Below are positions 1-11,800 of a stretch of 64,000 bases of DNA, in pieces. The stretch lies in assembly GCA_946807835.1 (NCBI GenBank), contig OX327683.1, forward strand, positions 873,001-937,000. The letters run 5' to 3'. The DNA comes from Ailanthus altissimus (Eukaryota; Streptophyta; Magnoliopsida; Sapindales; Simaroubaceae). The notes below the pieces were generated by a model. That model was given only the letters and a program-made list of their open reading frames with translations. It had not been told where the DNA came from and made no database searches. Position 1 is the first letter of the stretch; each line of letters begins with the position of its first letter. The translations under genes and the position numbers were made by a program.

Positions 1-1489
1 AAGCCAGTGGTCCTTACCCAGATTCGCCTTGTATCTACTCACCACACTCACAGCCTGTGCTATGTCTGGTTTTGTGCAAACCATTGCATACATGATGCTC
101 CCCACAGCGCTTGCATACGGTACTTTGCTCATCTTTAGTTTCTCTTTTTTGGATGTCGACGACTATACTACTGAAAGCCTAAAATGCATGGCCAAAGGAG
201 TAGACACAGCCTTTACTTTGGACATACCAAATTTCTCCAGAATTTTAACTATATATCGCTGTTGGGACAAGAAGATAACATCTCTTCTTTCCCTCACAAT
301 GTCCATACCCAAAATTCTCTTTGCTGCTTCCAAAATTTTCATTTTAAACTCACCACTTAACTGCTTTTTGATCTTCTATATTTTTTCCATATTCTTACAT
401 GCGATCAACATATCATCGACGTTTAGAAGCAAATACATCATTTCACAACTTATGTTTTTGAAGTACACGTATCCATCATACTTGCTCCTACTAAAGCCAC
501 AAGCCATTATAAACTCATCAAATCTCTTATACTACTGTCTAGGTGATTGTTTTAACCCATATAATGACTTCTTTAGTAAACAAGCATGATCTTCTTTACC
601 GGGCACATCGAACCCCTGTGGTTATGCCATGTATATTGTTTCTTTGAGCTCCCTATGTAGAAAAGCTGTCTTTACATCCATCTGCTCTAGATGTAAATCA
701 AGGTTTGCACACACGACTAACAAAATCCTAATAGATGTGTGTTTTACAACTAGAGAAAATATCTTGTGAAAATCAACTCCCTCTTTCTGAGTAAAACCTT
801 ATGCTACTAACCTAGCCTTGAATCTTGTAGGCTCAATCCCCGGTATCCCCTCCTTCACCTTATACACCCTCTTGCACCCAACTAGCTTCTTTTGAGATCT
901 CTCCACCAACTTCCAGGTATTGTTCTTCCTAAGAGAACTAATTTATTCTTCTATAGCCTACTGCCATTCTCTTTTATTTTCACTCTTCATAGCCTCACCA
1001 TATGTTATAGGCTCATCATACTCAATAGTGTAAACAGAATTAAAAGCACGTGCAACTAAGTCTGTTTGTACATACCTGGCTGGTGGGTTAATCGTTCTTC
1101 TTAACCTGTCTCTAGCAAGTTAGTACTCTTCAAGTTCTATCTCAGAAGTTCTAATCTTTCTTTGGGTGGACTTAGAGGAGCTTGCCGATGTTCTTGGTTC
1201 ATCTTCAAGGATCTCCTCATTGAAGTGTTGATCTAGGGGCATATCGGATCCATGTTCAGGCTCTACTTCAACTTCCATTGACTCGAGTGCCGAGTCTTCC
1301 TTGGGTACAGATTCTTCTTTCTCGTATTCTTGAAAGGTTTTCAGCATCGTCATCTCATCAAATATCACGTCATGGCTTATGATACTCCTTGGTGGTATCA
1401 AGCCTTTACACCATACCTTGTATCCTTTCACTCCTTCAAGATATCCTTTGAATATCCATTTGATAGCTCTAGGTTCCAACTTTACTTTC
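1..1489 (-). pseudogene. Copia-1 integrase C-terminus and reverse transcriptase, incomplete
   Basis: From 1479 to 1120 the frame encodes the copia integrase tail (MEPRAIKWIFKGYLEGVKGYKVW) and an acidic linker. To the left, 1-1100 matches the Copia-2 RT/RNase H region at 14905-16020 by direct nucleotide similarity. This part is full of stops and is cut by the window edge. Confidence 0.75.
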
Positions 1490-1989
1490 TTAACATATAC
1501 AAAGGCAGGGCAATCAAATATTCTAAGATGGTTATACTTCGGAGGATTGCCAGACTATTTCTCTTCTGGTGTCTTGAAGTCAATTGCTGAGGAGAGACTT
1601 CTGTTAATCAAGTAAGCTACAGTCACTACAGCTTCTCCCCATAATATTTTGGACATCTTTGCATTGGTAAGCATGCATCTAACCCTTTCAAGTAGGGTCC
1701 TGTTCATCCTCTCAGCTACCCCATTCTGCTGCGGTGTTGATCTTACTGTTCTATGCCTTGCAATCCCATGCTTAGTACAAAACCCATCAAGCTCTCTGTT
1801 GCAAAATTCAAGGCCGTTGTCAGTTCTCAATCTCTTTACCCTTTTGCCAGTCTGATTCTCAATAAGAACCTTCCAAGTCTTGAATACTTCAAAAGCTTAA
1901 TCCTTGCTCTTCAACACATAGACCCACAACTTCCTCGAATAGTCATCAATCAAGCTGAAAAAATACCTGGTACCACTACAAGTAGCTGT
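1490..1989 (-). pseudogene. Copia-1 integrase catalytic core
   Basis: The minus strand encodes SLIDDYSRKLWVY, then RTDNGLEFCNREL (second catalytic Asp) and QQNGVAERMNRTLLE (catalytic Glu), the DDE integrase pattern of copia elements. In-frame stops occur at the 5' side (after SDLWGLA) and in the helix near KSKD. The open part covers 1555-1830. Confidence 0.83.
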
Positions 1990-2775
1990 CTAAGCTAGTC
2001 CCCAAAGATCCGAGTGTATATAGTCAAGAGTCCCCTTAGTCTTGTGCTCGCCAGTACTGAACCTCACCCTATATGCTTTCCCAAGCAAACAATGCTCACA
2101 AAACTTTAAGGGCTGGAACTTATCCTTATCAAACGCCTCTTGACTATATAACTCCTTTAGGTTTCTTTCGCTTAGATGTGCCAGTCTAAGATGCCACAAC
2201 TTGGTTTGCATACTCTCATCATCTACAGAGAATAGTGCAGAACCACTCACGACTTCACCTTTAAGTACATAAAGTCTTTTGCGCTTCTCTCCTCTTATCA
2301 CCACCATAGAACCTTTCAAAACGCTTAAAATCCCACCGTCGATGCTGATGGAACACTCATTCTGGTCTAAAGTCCCTAGTGAGATCAAGTTTCTCTTCAA
2401 GTCAGGAACATACCTAACATCTGTCAACTCTCTCACTCGCCCATCATACAGCCTAAGCTTAACACTATTAATTCCCATCATCTGACATACAATATCATTA
2501 CCTATTAAGACCTTACCACTACTAATAGGCTGGAAATTTGTAAACCAGGACTTGTGCGGGCACATATAAAAAGTGCAACCAGAATCAAGAACCCATTGTT
2601 CAGATTTATCATCAGTAGCAACGAGTGTCTCTGTGCTATCGTAGCTATCATTATAGGCAAGCACAGCATCCGTTTTTCTCTTGTCTTGTGCTATTTTCTT
2701 AGGATAGTCCTTTATAAAGTGTCCCTCTTTCTTATAGCAATAGCACTTCCTAGGAGTCCTAAACTTCGACCTCAA
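1990..2775 (-). pseudogene. Copia-1 zinc knuckle, protease and GAG-pre-integrase region
   Basis: A 261-codon open stretch begins with a nucleocapsid knuckle that reads CYCYKKEGHFIKDY. The family form is CX2CX4HX4C, so the second and last cysteines are lost or displaced. Next come the aspartic protease signature WVLDSGCTFYMC, a pre-integrase segment LWHLRLAHLSERNL, and the HHCC end FCEHCLLGK. It ends at IHSDLWG, which carries the first integrase Asp. The frame is open but the knuckle is damaged. Confidence 0.85.
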
Positions 2776-2844
2776 GCCTTTTTTCTTCCCATCTCTATAT
2801 GAAGGCTTTCCTCTTATAGATAAGCTTTCTGCATTGCCCTCGGT

Positions 2845-3429
2845 CTATTTTCCTAATAACTTTGAGTTTAATGATGATTTCACATCACTCATAGTTAAAC
2901 TCTCTTTGCCATAGAGTAGTGTATCAACAAAACTCTCATAGCTCTTAGGGAGTGAACTCAGTAGGATAATTGCTTTATCTTTATCTTCTATCTTGATGTT
3001 GATAGACTCAAGATCAAGGATGATCTTATTGAAAGCTTCTATATCATCTTTTATCAGCGTCCTCTCTGATATGGACAGCTGATACAGTTTTTTCTTTATA
3101 TGTAGTCTGTTGGCCAATGATTTTCTCATATAAATAGAGTCAAGCTTTTTCCAAAGACCTATTATCGTCGTCTTACCTACTACTTCCCTTAGTACTTCAT
3201 CACTCAATGATAGAACAATTGTGCTATGAGCTCTTTCTTGAATGTCCATTCTTTCTGCTTCAGCTCTAAATGACTTTGGCGTCTTCTCTTCATCACTAGA
3301 TGGAGCTGCAGTCTCCTCTAATGTCGCACCAAGCCTTTGGCTCACCAATACTGCCTTAACCTTCATCTTTCAAAGATTGAAGTCATTCGTACCGTTGAAT
3401 TTCTCTACTTTATACTTAGGTGTAGCCAT
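2845..3429 (-). pseudogene. Copia-1 gag (capsid), nonsense-mutated
   Basis: The reading frame starts at the ATG at 3429-3427 (MATPKYKVEKFNG), just inside the primer site. It continues as a UBN2/copia-type gag with motifs such as LSDEVLREVV and LLSSLPKSYESF. A TGA at 3372-3370 replaces the tryptophan codon expected in NLWKMK; Copia-2 and Copia-3 keep TGG there. After that stop the frame is open for about 173 codons. The stop makes an intact capsid unlikely. Confidence 0.85.
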
Positions 3430-3446
3430 GTCTGCTTATAAGCAAA

Positions 3447-3458
3447 GCTCTGATACCA
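3447..3458 (-). other. Primer-binding site of Copia-1 (initiator tRNA-Met)
   Basis: The minus strand reads TGGTATCAGAGC three bases after the LTR end. This is the usual initiator tRNA-Met complementary site of plant copia elements. Confidence 0.92.
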
Positions 3459-3461
3459 GTT

Positions 3462-4166
3462 TGTTGAAGCAAAAGCACACAAACAAGTAAAATCTCCCAA
3501 ACAAATAATAATGCAGAACAAGTTATTAAGAAATAAAGAGAGAAAGAGGTAGAAGAAGAATGCACAAAGAATTACGTGGTTCGGCAACTTGCCTGCGTCT
3601 ATAGTGGATCAAGATCATACTCTTCTCTTACTATGAATCATAAGACAAACACAAAGTATGCCTATTACAAGAAAGATCACAAAGAACACTCTCTCTTACA
3701 CTCTAGGGATTTTTTCTCACAAACAACCACAAAGATCTCTTGTTGATCACAAAGATTACCAAGATATGTTTACAAGCCAATTGATAACGTTTATATACTC
3801 TTTGGGATTTCCTAGGTTTACCCTATACATGTGGGAGTCGTATTAGGGAGTCCTGGAGCAAGTGGGAGACGAAATAAGGAAGTTTTCTTATTTTGGGATA
3901 CAGTTCCCATCTCCAGCGCCGCGCTACTGGGCTCTCATCGCCGCGGCGCTGACGTGCTTCTGTTGAGCTCTGTGTCCCTAGTGTCCTGGTGCCACAACGC
4001 TCAGGTTCTGGACTGGGTGCCATGGTGCCCACGCCTGGTCACCGCGACGTTGGCACTTAGTGCGCCCTTTTTCGTTTTTCGCATCCGTCTTTGATCCGTG
4101 CGCATCCTACTCACTTGGCTTGATCTCCAAATCATATTCCAATGATTTTCAATCAATATTCTCACA
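3462..4166 (-). repeat. 5' LTR of Copia-1
   Basis: This 705-bp LTR reads TGTGAGAATATTG... to ...TTCAACA on the minus strand, with TG/CA ends, and is followed directly by the primer site. It aligns along its length with both Copia-2 LTRs. Near 3915-4050 it holds a GC-rich patch with repeated GCGGCGCT-like motifs, unlike the AT-rich rest. Confidence 0.9.
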
Positions 4167-4477
4167 GAGTCAATAATAATAATGAATGGTGACATGGTTT
4201 TTCATTAAACATTGAAACTTTTATTGGAAATTCCATTTCCTATTTTCATTTATAGGGCCAAAAAATTACATAGCCTTATTATTTATTATAGAAATATTGA
4301 TTATTGATTGTTCATTGTCGAATAATATCATATTAGAGTTATTTAGTGAATTGACATGTTTGAGTGTGTTGATTGTAAGTGTTGCACAAGGAAGATCCAT
4401 TGTTAAGGTTCCAGAAGAGATTATAAAGTTGAGACACTTGACATATTTATATTTTTTTGAACTAAAAATTAACTACC
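4167..4477 (+). pseudogene. NBS-LRR gene fragment A (start of LRR region)
   Basis: The plus strand encodes, with frame breaks, AKKLHSLIIYY (about 4257-4289), then ELFSELTCLSVL (from about 4336) and VPEEIIKLRHLTYLYF. This is the pattern of CC-NBS-LRR (RGA type) proteins where the NB-ARC linker meets the first leucine-rich repeats. Stops interrupt the stretch between these motifs. Copia-1 truncates it on the left and an LTR insertion on the right at 4478, after the target duplication CTACC. The next repeat, LPE-type followed by LYNL, resumes at 20234. The NB-ARC and coiled-coil parts are not in the window. Confidence 0.75.
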
Positions 4478-4715
4478 TTACAAGACCTATCCCAAGGTCT
4501 CCTAAAAACGTTGAGGCGAATCCCGCAATAATATGAAACTAATATGCTTATATTTATAACATATGATAAAATAAGATTACATGCCTCAACAAAAATATAC
4601 ACGTGTACGTAAATATACAAAACATAACAACTAGTCTCAACTATAGATGTCGTAAGCCAAACTCAAAATGAGAAAATTATATCACATTACACGAAATTCT
4701 GTATCAACTTAGAAA

Positions 4716-5170
4716 CACTACTTGAAAAAAAAAACTTTTGGTGATAAAAAATAATTCTACACCTCAACAACTTGTTATAGAACAATTCCATCACAAATCT
4801 ATAATAAATGAGTTTTGTTATAAAAACTTATATCACAAAACTTCTATCACTAATTTGTGATAGACCATATTCAATACACCTCGACAATTTTTGGTAGAAC
4901 AATTTTATTATAAATTTGTAATAAATGAGTTTTATTATAAAAAAACTTCTATCACCAATTTATGATAGACTATATTCAAAGCCATATGGCATATTGTTAT
5001 GCACATGGAGGATTATGTGACAACTTATGTGGCAGATGATGCAATGTTAATATCATCAACTTGAATATTGTATTATCATTTTATGATAGATGTGTATCAA
5101 CAAGTAGTGATAGACGTGTATTAGCAATTAGTGATAGATTTTTATCAAAAATGATTTTTTTTTTATATGC
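4716..5170. repeat. Subterminal repeats of the CACTA-like element, left end
   Basis: Several degenerate copies of TTATCACAAATTTGTGATAGA and AATGAGTTTTRTTATAAAAAC lie in this stretch. The same motifs appear inverted at 10240-10710. Short clustered subterminal repeats are the usual transposase-binding region of CACTA elements. Confidence 0.5.
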
Positions 5171-5221
5171 ATATAATATGTATATATGATATCTATTGAT
5201 ATATATATATATATATATATA

Positions 5222-5394
5222 CAATAATCATGTCCATACAGAGACTGGATTATTTGACTAAAGTTTTGGCATGCTACTTTAATTAAATCTAAAACCCAAC
5301 AAGTCCCAGCAACAACTTGTAGTCTTCAAACTTTCATATACCAGCCCAATAATCATGTCTATACAGAGACTGGATTATTTGACTAAAGTTTTGG
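5222..5394 (+). repeat. 48-bp direct repeat, period 125 bp
   Basis: CAATAATCATGTCYATACAG and the bases after it (48 bp, one visible mismatch) occur at 5222-5269 and again at 5347-5394. The near identity suggests a recent local duplication. An (AT)n run just upstream (about 5198-5221) marks the left side. Confidence 0.75.
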
Positions 5395-6145
5395 TGAAAT
5401 TGGTACCGATCCTTAAAACAAATGCAAGTACTATTCAAAACATGGTCAAGGAAAATTCTAAAATAACCAAAACAATAATATCCCAGATTCAAGTCTAAAA
5501 GTAACAATAATATGAGGGCTCAAAGCAATTTCCTTTAATTTCTTTTTTTTTTTCAAAGTTATAAAATGTGAGTTCCGCTTGTTATAGAGATCTTGTGCTC
5601 TAATCTGAAAGTTGCATTTCCTTTTCTCTATTTGTACTATTTTTTGTCTTCAGTCTATGGGACAACCATGTCCACAGAAGTCTAGCCTTATGAGGACATG
5701 TTAAAGTTTAATACTACAGTTGGACCTTTTAAGTTATGAGTTTTCTGAGTTAAGCGATTATTTAACTGAGCTCTTTTCCAGACAGTCTGCTACCATATAT
5801 TTGGCATATGCAATTTGAAAACATAAACATCGTTAAACAGATGTTGTGGTACTAAGACTTCTCAATCTTTCACAATAATGTTGCCAAAAATATGCATATG
5901 TAGCAAGTTTAGCAAAGTTAGAATTAGTTCAATACTTTAGCTTTGAATTAATAATCAGTTACCTACATCAAATTCATAGGAAAAGTTGAATTTAAAGCTG
6001 TGTAACATGCACTAAATCCAACATGACTTGAAATGCTTCTTTTATGTTCAAGTACGTAGTGCAGAGTATAACATAATATCTGCCTTTAAAGCCTAAAAAT
6101 TACCTATATCTCAACCATAATGCAATAAGTTGAAGCTGAAATTGT

Positions 6146-6406
6146 ATGAAATATATACTTACAGGTAATGTTTCTACCCAGATACAGGTCATGTATGGGA
6201 AGAACACATTCTTTGATATTAGATGGTTTTTATCCAGAGTATTTTCCAAGGTAGAACTCTGCGGACTTTTTGATGATTTGAATTATGAACCTAGAACATT
6301 CCCTGCTGTGGTGAAACAAAAAAAATTGAAACAACCAGCAGCACCTATACCTATATCTCTAGCAGTCCCTACCAAAGAAGAATACGCATATGCACTCAAG
6401 AAATAG
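6146..6406 (+). other. Open frame of unknown origin within the CACTA-like element
   Basis: An 86-codon frame ends in a proline/lysine-rich tail (KQPAAPIPIS). Composition around 6240-6360 (GLFDDLNYEPRTFPAV) looks more protein-like than the surrounding DNA, and a possible splice acceptor (CCCAGATACAG) precedes 6189. I do not recognise a family. It could be another captured exon or chance. Confidence 0.2.
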
Positions 6407-6471
6407 AATTTTGTCCTCCTTATACATCGTTGTTGCAAAAGTAAAATAACAAACATAAGAAAAATATCCTA

Positions 6472-6714
<243 letters not shown>

Positions 6715-6985
6715 TCATGAATATTCCAGTTCTCTCATCTTATGCTACTCCGATCATTTCTTTTTATGGATGGTCATTAGCCACATGTAGCGTACTCCTA
6801 ACTGGCAAAGTTCAGAACATGAGAAGCAAAAACATGTATAAGTTACCAGCAACTCAAAAAAATTGAAATGGAAAACAAAAAAGAAACAAGTTATCACGAA
6901 AAAGGAAAGGTAAAATAAAAGGCAAAAGATGCAACAATGCAACTTTTATTAATCAGTAAACACTGCACTATAGTAATCTGCTTAC

Positions 6986-7252
6986 CTTCAAAACAGCTTT
7001 AGCAACTTCACCTTTTTATTTAAAGAGCTCATCCTATGTCATTCTTGGAACAAGAGCACGGACCACTAAGAAAGCAAACAATATGCAGAATTGGAAGAGG
7101 TATCTAGTTTAAAAGATGATACGGAGTACAACATCAAAAACATAAGTCTGGATCTGCTCTTTGAGGTCTTGCAACTCATAAAATGCACCGTCAGCATTTT
7201 CTCTCACTAACCAGTATTGACTTGAGTAAAGCAGTTGCACAAAGACATTGCT
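6986..7252 (-). pseudogene. Captured HIR/SPFH (band 7) gene fragment, two exons
   Basis: The first exon (7252 to about 7130, acceptor TTTTCCAG) encodes NVFVQLLYSSQYWLV, then DGAFYELQDLKEQIQTYVFD. The second (7065-6986, acceptor TTCTTAG, donor GTAAGC) encodes VRALVPRMT, DELF and KGEVAKAVL, with TAG and TAA stops inside. The order and motifs match the SPFH domain of plant hypersensitive-induced-reaction proteins, which sit at the plasma membrane and are linked to resistance-protein signalling. The intron between them is kept. The stops show it is non-functional. It lies upstream of the kinase exon on the same strand. Confidence 0.65.
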
Positions 7253-8089
7253 CTGGAAAAAAGTAAGACAGAAAAGTGATTGGGGCATTTTGTCAAACCT
7301 AATTTGTTTGTGTTTTATATGTTAAAATAACCATAGACAAAAAAATCAATAAACACAAATACCTTAAGGAACAAAATGCTACATATAATTTATTCTTGTT
7401 CTTCCAATCTTACAAAGAAAAATAATTTTTAAAAAAAAGGAAAGAATGATAATCAATAGTATTCTCAACAAAAGCACCCTAAAAACAGAATGATAATCAG
7501 TATCATTCCAAGAAAATTCTTGCCGTTATAATATTGAATGAACTTGAGGTCCATGGCATAAAAGGTGCTTTTAGTAGCTTTGGAAACATAACCAGTAAAA
7601 TATTTGATAAACATTATTTTTACTCTACAAATAAGTGTAATTAAACACCCATCGCTTTCACCTTATAATGAAACAACCGGTTTACGCGAGCGGTGACTTC
7701 AAAACCACAACACTTTGTACTAAAAGGGTTCCTTAATTTTTTTATATGCTTACCCTTAATTTTTTCACACAAATAATTCATGATCAGCATATAAATTTAC
7801 AAGTAATAGCAGTAGCAGAAAGGGGATACGAATCTTATACCATAAAAATTCCAAGAGGCTATTGAAAATTTCATGATCAGCATCGGAGCAAAAGTTCAGA
7901 AACCAAAAACAATATGTAGTGAACAAGAACAGATTCGAAGCTAAATCGAATAACAAATTTGAAGTTAAAAATAAAATTTCCCAAATCAACAATCGAAGAA
8001 AGAAGGCACAAGTTTTAAGTTGGTTTGCTTCTTCACTACTTCACCTTCTAAAATATTCTCAATAATTATTTTCTATTTCAAAATAATTA

Positions 8090-10230
8090 ATCATTTTTTA
8101 ATTGTAATTTAATTTTAATATTAATTATAATTGTATTTGTAAGCTTATAACTATAATTACAATTAAAATCATAATTAATTACATTATATTTATAATTGAA
8201 ATAATAATTTTTAATGTAATTGAAATTCAAATTGGAATTGAAATGTAATTAAAATTAAATTGAATTCAAAATTATAATATTGAAATTGGAATTGCAATTA
8301 TAACAATTAAAATAATCGAAATTAAAATCAAATGTGGAATTATAATAGTTAACGTAATTGAAATTAAAATTTAATTTGAAATTATAACTTTTAATGTAAT
8401 TAAAATTTGAATTGGAATTGAAATTATTATATTTAACTTAATTGATATTAAAATTATAATAAAAATTATAATATTTAATGTAATCAAAATTAAAATTAGA
8501 ATTGAAATTACAAGTTATAATGTAATTAAAATTATAATTGGAATCACAATTATAACATTTATCGTAATTAAAATTAAATTAAATTAAAAATTATAACATT
8601 TAACGTAATTGAAATTAGATTTAAAATTATAACATTTAATGTATTTGAATTAGATTCGAAATTATAACATTTAACGTAATTGAAATTAAAATTATTTTAA
8701 AAATTATAACATTTAGCATAATTAAAATTGAAATTAGATCTGAAATTATAACATTTAATGTAATTAAATTGAAATTAGATCTGAAATTATAACATTTAAT
8801 GTAATTAAAAGTGGATTCGAAATTATTGCATTTAACTTAATGAAAATTAATATTAGAATTTAAATTATAACATTTAACGTAGTTGTAATTGAAATTGAAA
8901 TTAAATTTAAAATTATAACTTTCAGCATAATTGAAATTCAAATTGGAATTGGAATTATAACATTTAACGTAATTGAAATTAAAATTATATTCAAAATTAT
9001 AACATTTAACATAATTGAAATTAAAATTAGATTTGGAATTATAACATTTAACGTTATTAAAATTTGAATTAGAATTAAAATTATAACATTTAATGTAATT
9101 GAAAATGGATTCGAAATTATTACATTTAATGTAATTAAAATTAAAATTAGAATTAAAATTATAACATGTAATGTAATTAAAATTAAAATTAGATTTGAAA
9201 TTATAACATTTAGGATAATTGAAATTCGAATTGGAATTTGAATTATAACATTTAACGTAATTAAAATTAAATTAGATTCAAAATTATAACATTTAATGTA
9301 ATTAAAATTAAAATTAAATTCAGAATTATAGCATTTAATGTAATTAAAATTAAAATTAGATTTGAAATTATAACATTTAACTTAATTGAAATTAGATTTG
9401 GAATTATAACCTTTTACATAATTAAAATTTGAACTGGAATCAAAATTATAACATTTAATGTAATTAAAATTAAATTAGATTTAGAATATTAACATTTAAT
9501 ATATTTAAAATTGGATTTAGAATTAGTACATTTAACTTAATTGAAATAAAAATTGGGATTAGAATTATAAATTAAAATTGAAGTTATTGAATTTGGAATT
9601 GAATATGGAATTATAACTTTTAACGTAATAGAAATTTGAATTGAAATGGGAACTATAATATTTAATATAATTAAAATTTAATTGCATTTAATATAATAAA
9701 TTGAAATTGAATTCAAAATTATAACATTTAGCATAATTAAAATTAAAATTTGATTCAGAGTTATAATATTTAACGTAATTGAAATTCTAATTAGAATCGG
9801 AATTATAACATTTAACTTTATTATAATTAAATTAGATTTAGAATTATAAAATTTAACACAATTGAATTTGGATTTCAAATTATATAATTTAACATAAGTA
9901 AAATTAAAATTGGATTTAAAATTACAACTTTTAACCTAATTGAAATTTGAATTTAAATCGAAATTATAACATTTAACATATTTAAAATGAAATTAAATTC
10001 GAAATGTGGAATTATAATATTTAAAGTAATCGAAATTAAAATTAGATTTGAAATTATAACTTTAACTTAATTGAAATTAAAATTGGATTTAAAATTATTA
10101 CATTTAACTGAATTGAAATTAAAATTAAATTTAAAATTATAATATTTAACGTAATTAAAATTTTGCGATCAAAATTATAACATTTAATGCAATTAAAATT
10201 AAAATTAGATTTGGACCATTTATAACATTT
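8090..10230. repeat. AT-rich minisatellite, about 42-46-bp unit, some 2.1 kb
   Basis: The unit is close to AAATTATAACATTTAAYGTA followed by ATTRAAATTRAAATTAGATTYG. It recurs dozens of times with variable length and many substitutions; AATTRAAATT sub-motifs repeat inside each unit. It contains almost no G or C apart from the conserved CATTTAACG step. Small open frames here are artefacts of the repeat. It lies inside the CACTA-like element. Confidence 0.9.
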
Positions 10231-10239
10231 AAAATGAAA

Positions 10240-10721
10240 ATACAACTTTGTTATTCTATCACTAATTTGTGATAAAAAATTTATTTTAAATCAATGACGT
10301 TATTTTGAGTTTCCATGTCAAATCTAACAAATAATATGAAATTATATCTTTCAGTACATATGCTATTCACATTTTATCATCAATTTGTGATAGAATGTAT
10401 AATAAATTTGTGTTAGAAAATTTATTTTAAATTGAACGACATCGTTTTAAATTTTTACGCCAGATTTAATGAATTTTTATTAAATAATTTTAAAAAATAT
10501 ATCTATCATCAATATATGCTATTTATTTTCTAATATATTTTATTACTGATTTGTGATAAAATATATGACAAATTTATAATAAAAATATAAATTTTTGTTT
10601 ATGATAAAATCTATCATGAATTATTGATAGTATAAAATTTGTGATAGATTTTATTATAATTTTTTTATAGCAGTATATTTCTATCACAAAAGTTTTATAA
10701 CTAAAACTCATTTTTTGTATT
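10240..10721. repeat. Subterminal repeats of the CACTA-like element, right end
   Basis: Copies of CTATCACTAATTTGTGATA and related palindromic units recur here. Two longer sub-repeats (TTTATTTTAAAT...GAC..CGTT near 10270 and 10420) duplicate each other. The outermost bases, read on the minus strand, give AATGAGTTTTAGTTATAAAA, matching the terminus at 35109. Confidence 0.5.
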
Positions 10722-10822
10722 AAAAAAAAATGATGAGCTTGTGGCTTAATGAATGGATATAATCTAAAAATATTATATACTTTATAAGTACTATAAAAAA
10801 ATAGCTTCTACTAATAATTTAT

Positions 10823-11497
10823 TGTTGAAGCGGAAGCACACAAACAAGCAAAAAAATCACCCAAGCAAATAATAATGCAGAACAAGTTACTAATAAATAA
10901 ATTGAGAAACGGGTAGAAGAAGAACACAAAAAATTACATAGTTCGGCAACTTACCTACGTTCACGTTAGCTCAAGATTACACTTTTCTCTTATTATGAAT
11001 CACAAGGCATTCACAAATTATGCCTATTATAAGAAAAATCACAAAGAAAACTCTTTCTTATACTCTAGAGATTTTCTCTCACAAAACTTATCACTAAGAT
11101 TGTTGTTGATCACAAAGATGTGTTTACAACCCAATTGATAGCCTTTATATAGGCTTTGGGATGTCCTAGGTTTACCTTATACGTGTGGGAGTCGTATTAG
11201 GGAGTTCTGGAGCAAGTGGGAGACAAATAAGGAAGTTTTATTATCTCAAGATATTGTTCCCGTCACTAGCACCGCGGCGCTGGCGCGCCCGTTTGAGCGT
11301 TGCGGCGCTAGTTGCCTGGCACCGCGGCGCTTAGTTACTGGATTGGGCACCTACGCCTAGTTGCTGCATCATTGGCGCCTAGTGCGTCATTCTTCATTTT
11401 CTGCCTCCTTTCACATCTGTCTTCGATCCGTGTGCACCTATGCACTTGGCTTAATCTCCAAATCATATTTCGATAATTTTCAATCAATATTCTCATA
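10823..11497 (-). repeat. 3' LTR of Copia-2
   Basis: This 675-bp LTR aligns with 18345-19053. Its outer end is TGTTGAAG on the plus strand. The inner end reads CTCATA where the partner has CTCACA, so the terminal TG on the minus strand is mutated. A polypurine tract (AAGGAGGGG on the minus strand, about 11499-11510) lies directly inside. A GC-rich block at 11265-11345 repeats GCGGCGCT motifs. Confidence 0.92.
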
Positions 11498-11795
11498 AAT
11501 CCCCTCCTTGATTCAAAATCATCTACAAAGCAACTCGATATCTCATTTTCGCATCTTCGATCACTCTCACAAAGTAGTGACTCCCGTTAAGTCCTTGCAT
11601 AGGACAAACTTAACCGAGGGTAGTGGCTTAGTCAACATATCAGCAGGGTTTTTAGATGACGTTATCCATGTTAGACTAACTTCATCACCTTGGACAATTT
11701 CTCGAATGTAATGGAGCCTTACATCAATGTGTTTTGACCTCTCGTAGAACACTTGATGTTTGCTTAAGTGTATGGTACTCTAGCTGTCACAATAT
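11498..11795 (-). pseudogene. Copia-2 RNase H C-terminus
   Basis: The minus frame 11752-11567 encodes RSKHIDVRLHYIREIV and NPADMLTKPLP, the conserved end of copia RNase H. The frame upstream is broken at 11800 by the gypsy solo LTR and continues at 14586. Confidence 0.85.
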
Positions 11796-11800
11796 ACACT

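Larger units (their letters stand above)
1..4166 (-). mobile_element. Copia-1, Ty1/copia retrotransposon, 3' end outside window
   Basis: The minus strand reads in order: 5' LTR, initiator-Met primer site, gag, zinc knuckle, protease, GAG-pre-integrase, integrase and the start of reverse transcriptase. The order protease-integrase-RT defines Ty1/copia. The element runs off the left window edge inside RT/RNase H, so its 3' LTR and left target duplication cannot be seen. Many stops and frameshifts make it inactive. Its LTR and proteins closely resemble those of Copia-2 (10823-19053), so the two belong to one family. The right flank at 4167 is GAGTC. Confidence 0.93.

Noticed and set aside
29..589. 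186-codon plus-strand open frame
   Set aside because: It is antisense to Copia-1 RT/RNase H; the same shadow recurs at 15148-15492 opposite Copia-2 RT, as expected from codon bias on the real strand.
3447..3458. tRNA gene
   Set aside because: The match is only the 12-base primer-binding complement; no cloverleaf or A/B boxes surround it, nor do they at 18330, 47430 or 53645.
8090..10230. CRISPR-like array or coding repeats
   Set aside because: Units vary in length, lack unique spacers and are almost pure A/T; this is plant nuclear DNA.
9678..10245. Open frames within the AT-rich array
   Set aside because: They are low-complexity Ile/Asn/Leu translations of the minisatellite unit and not proteins.
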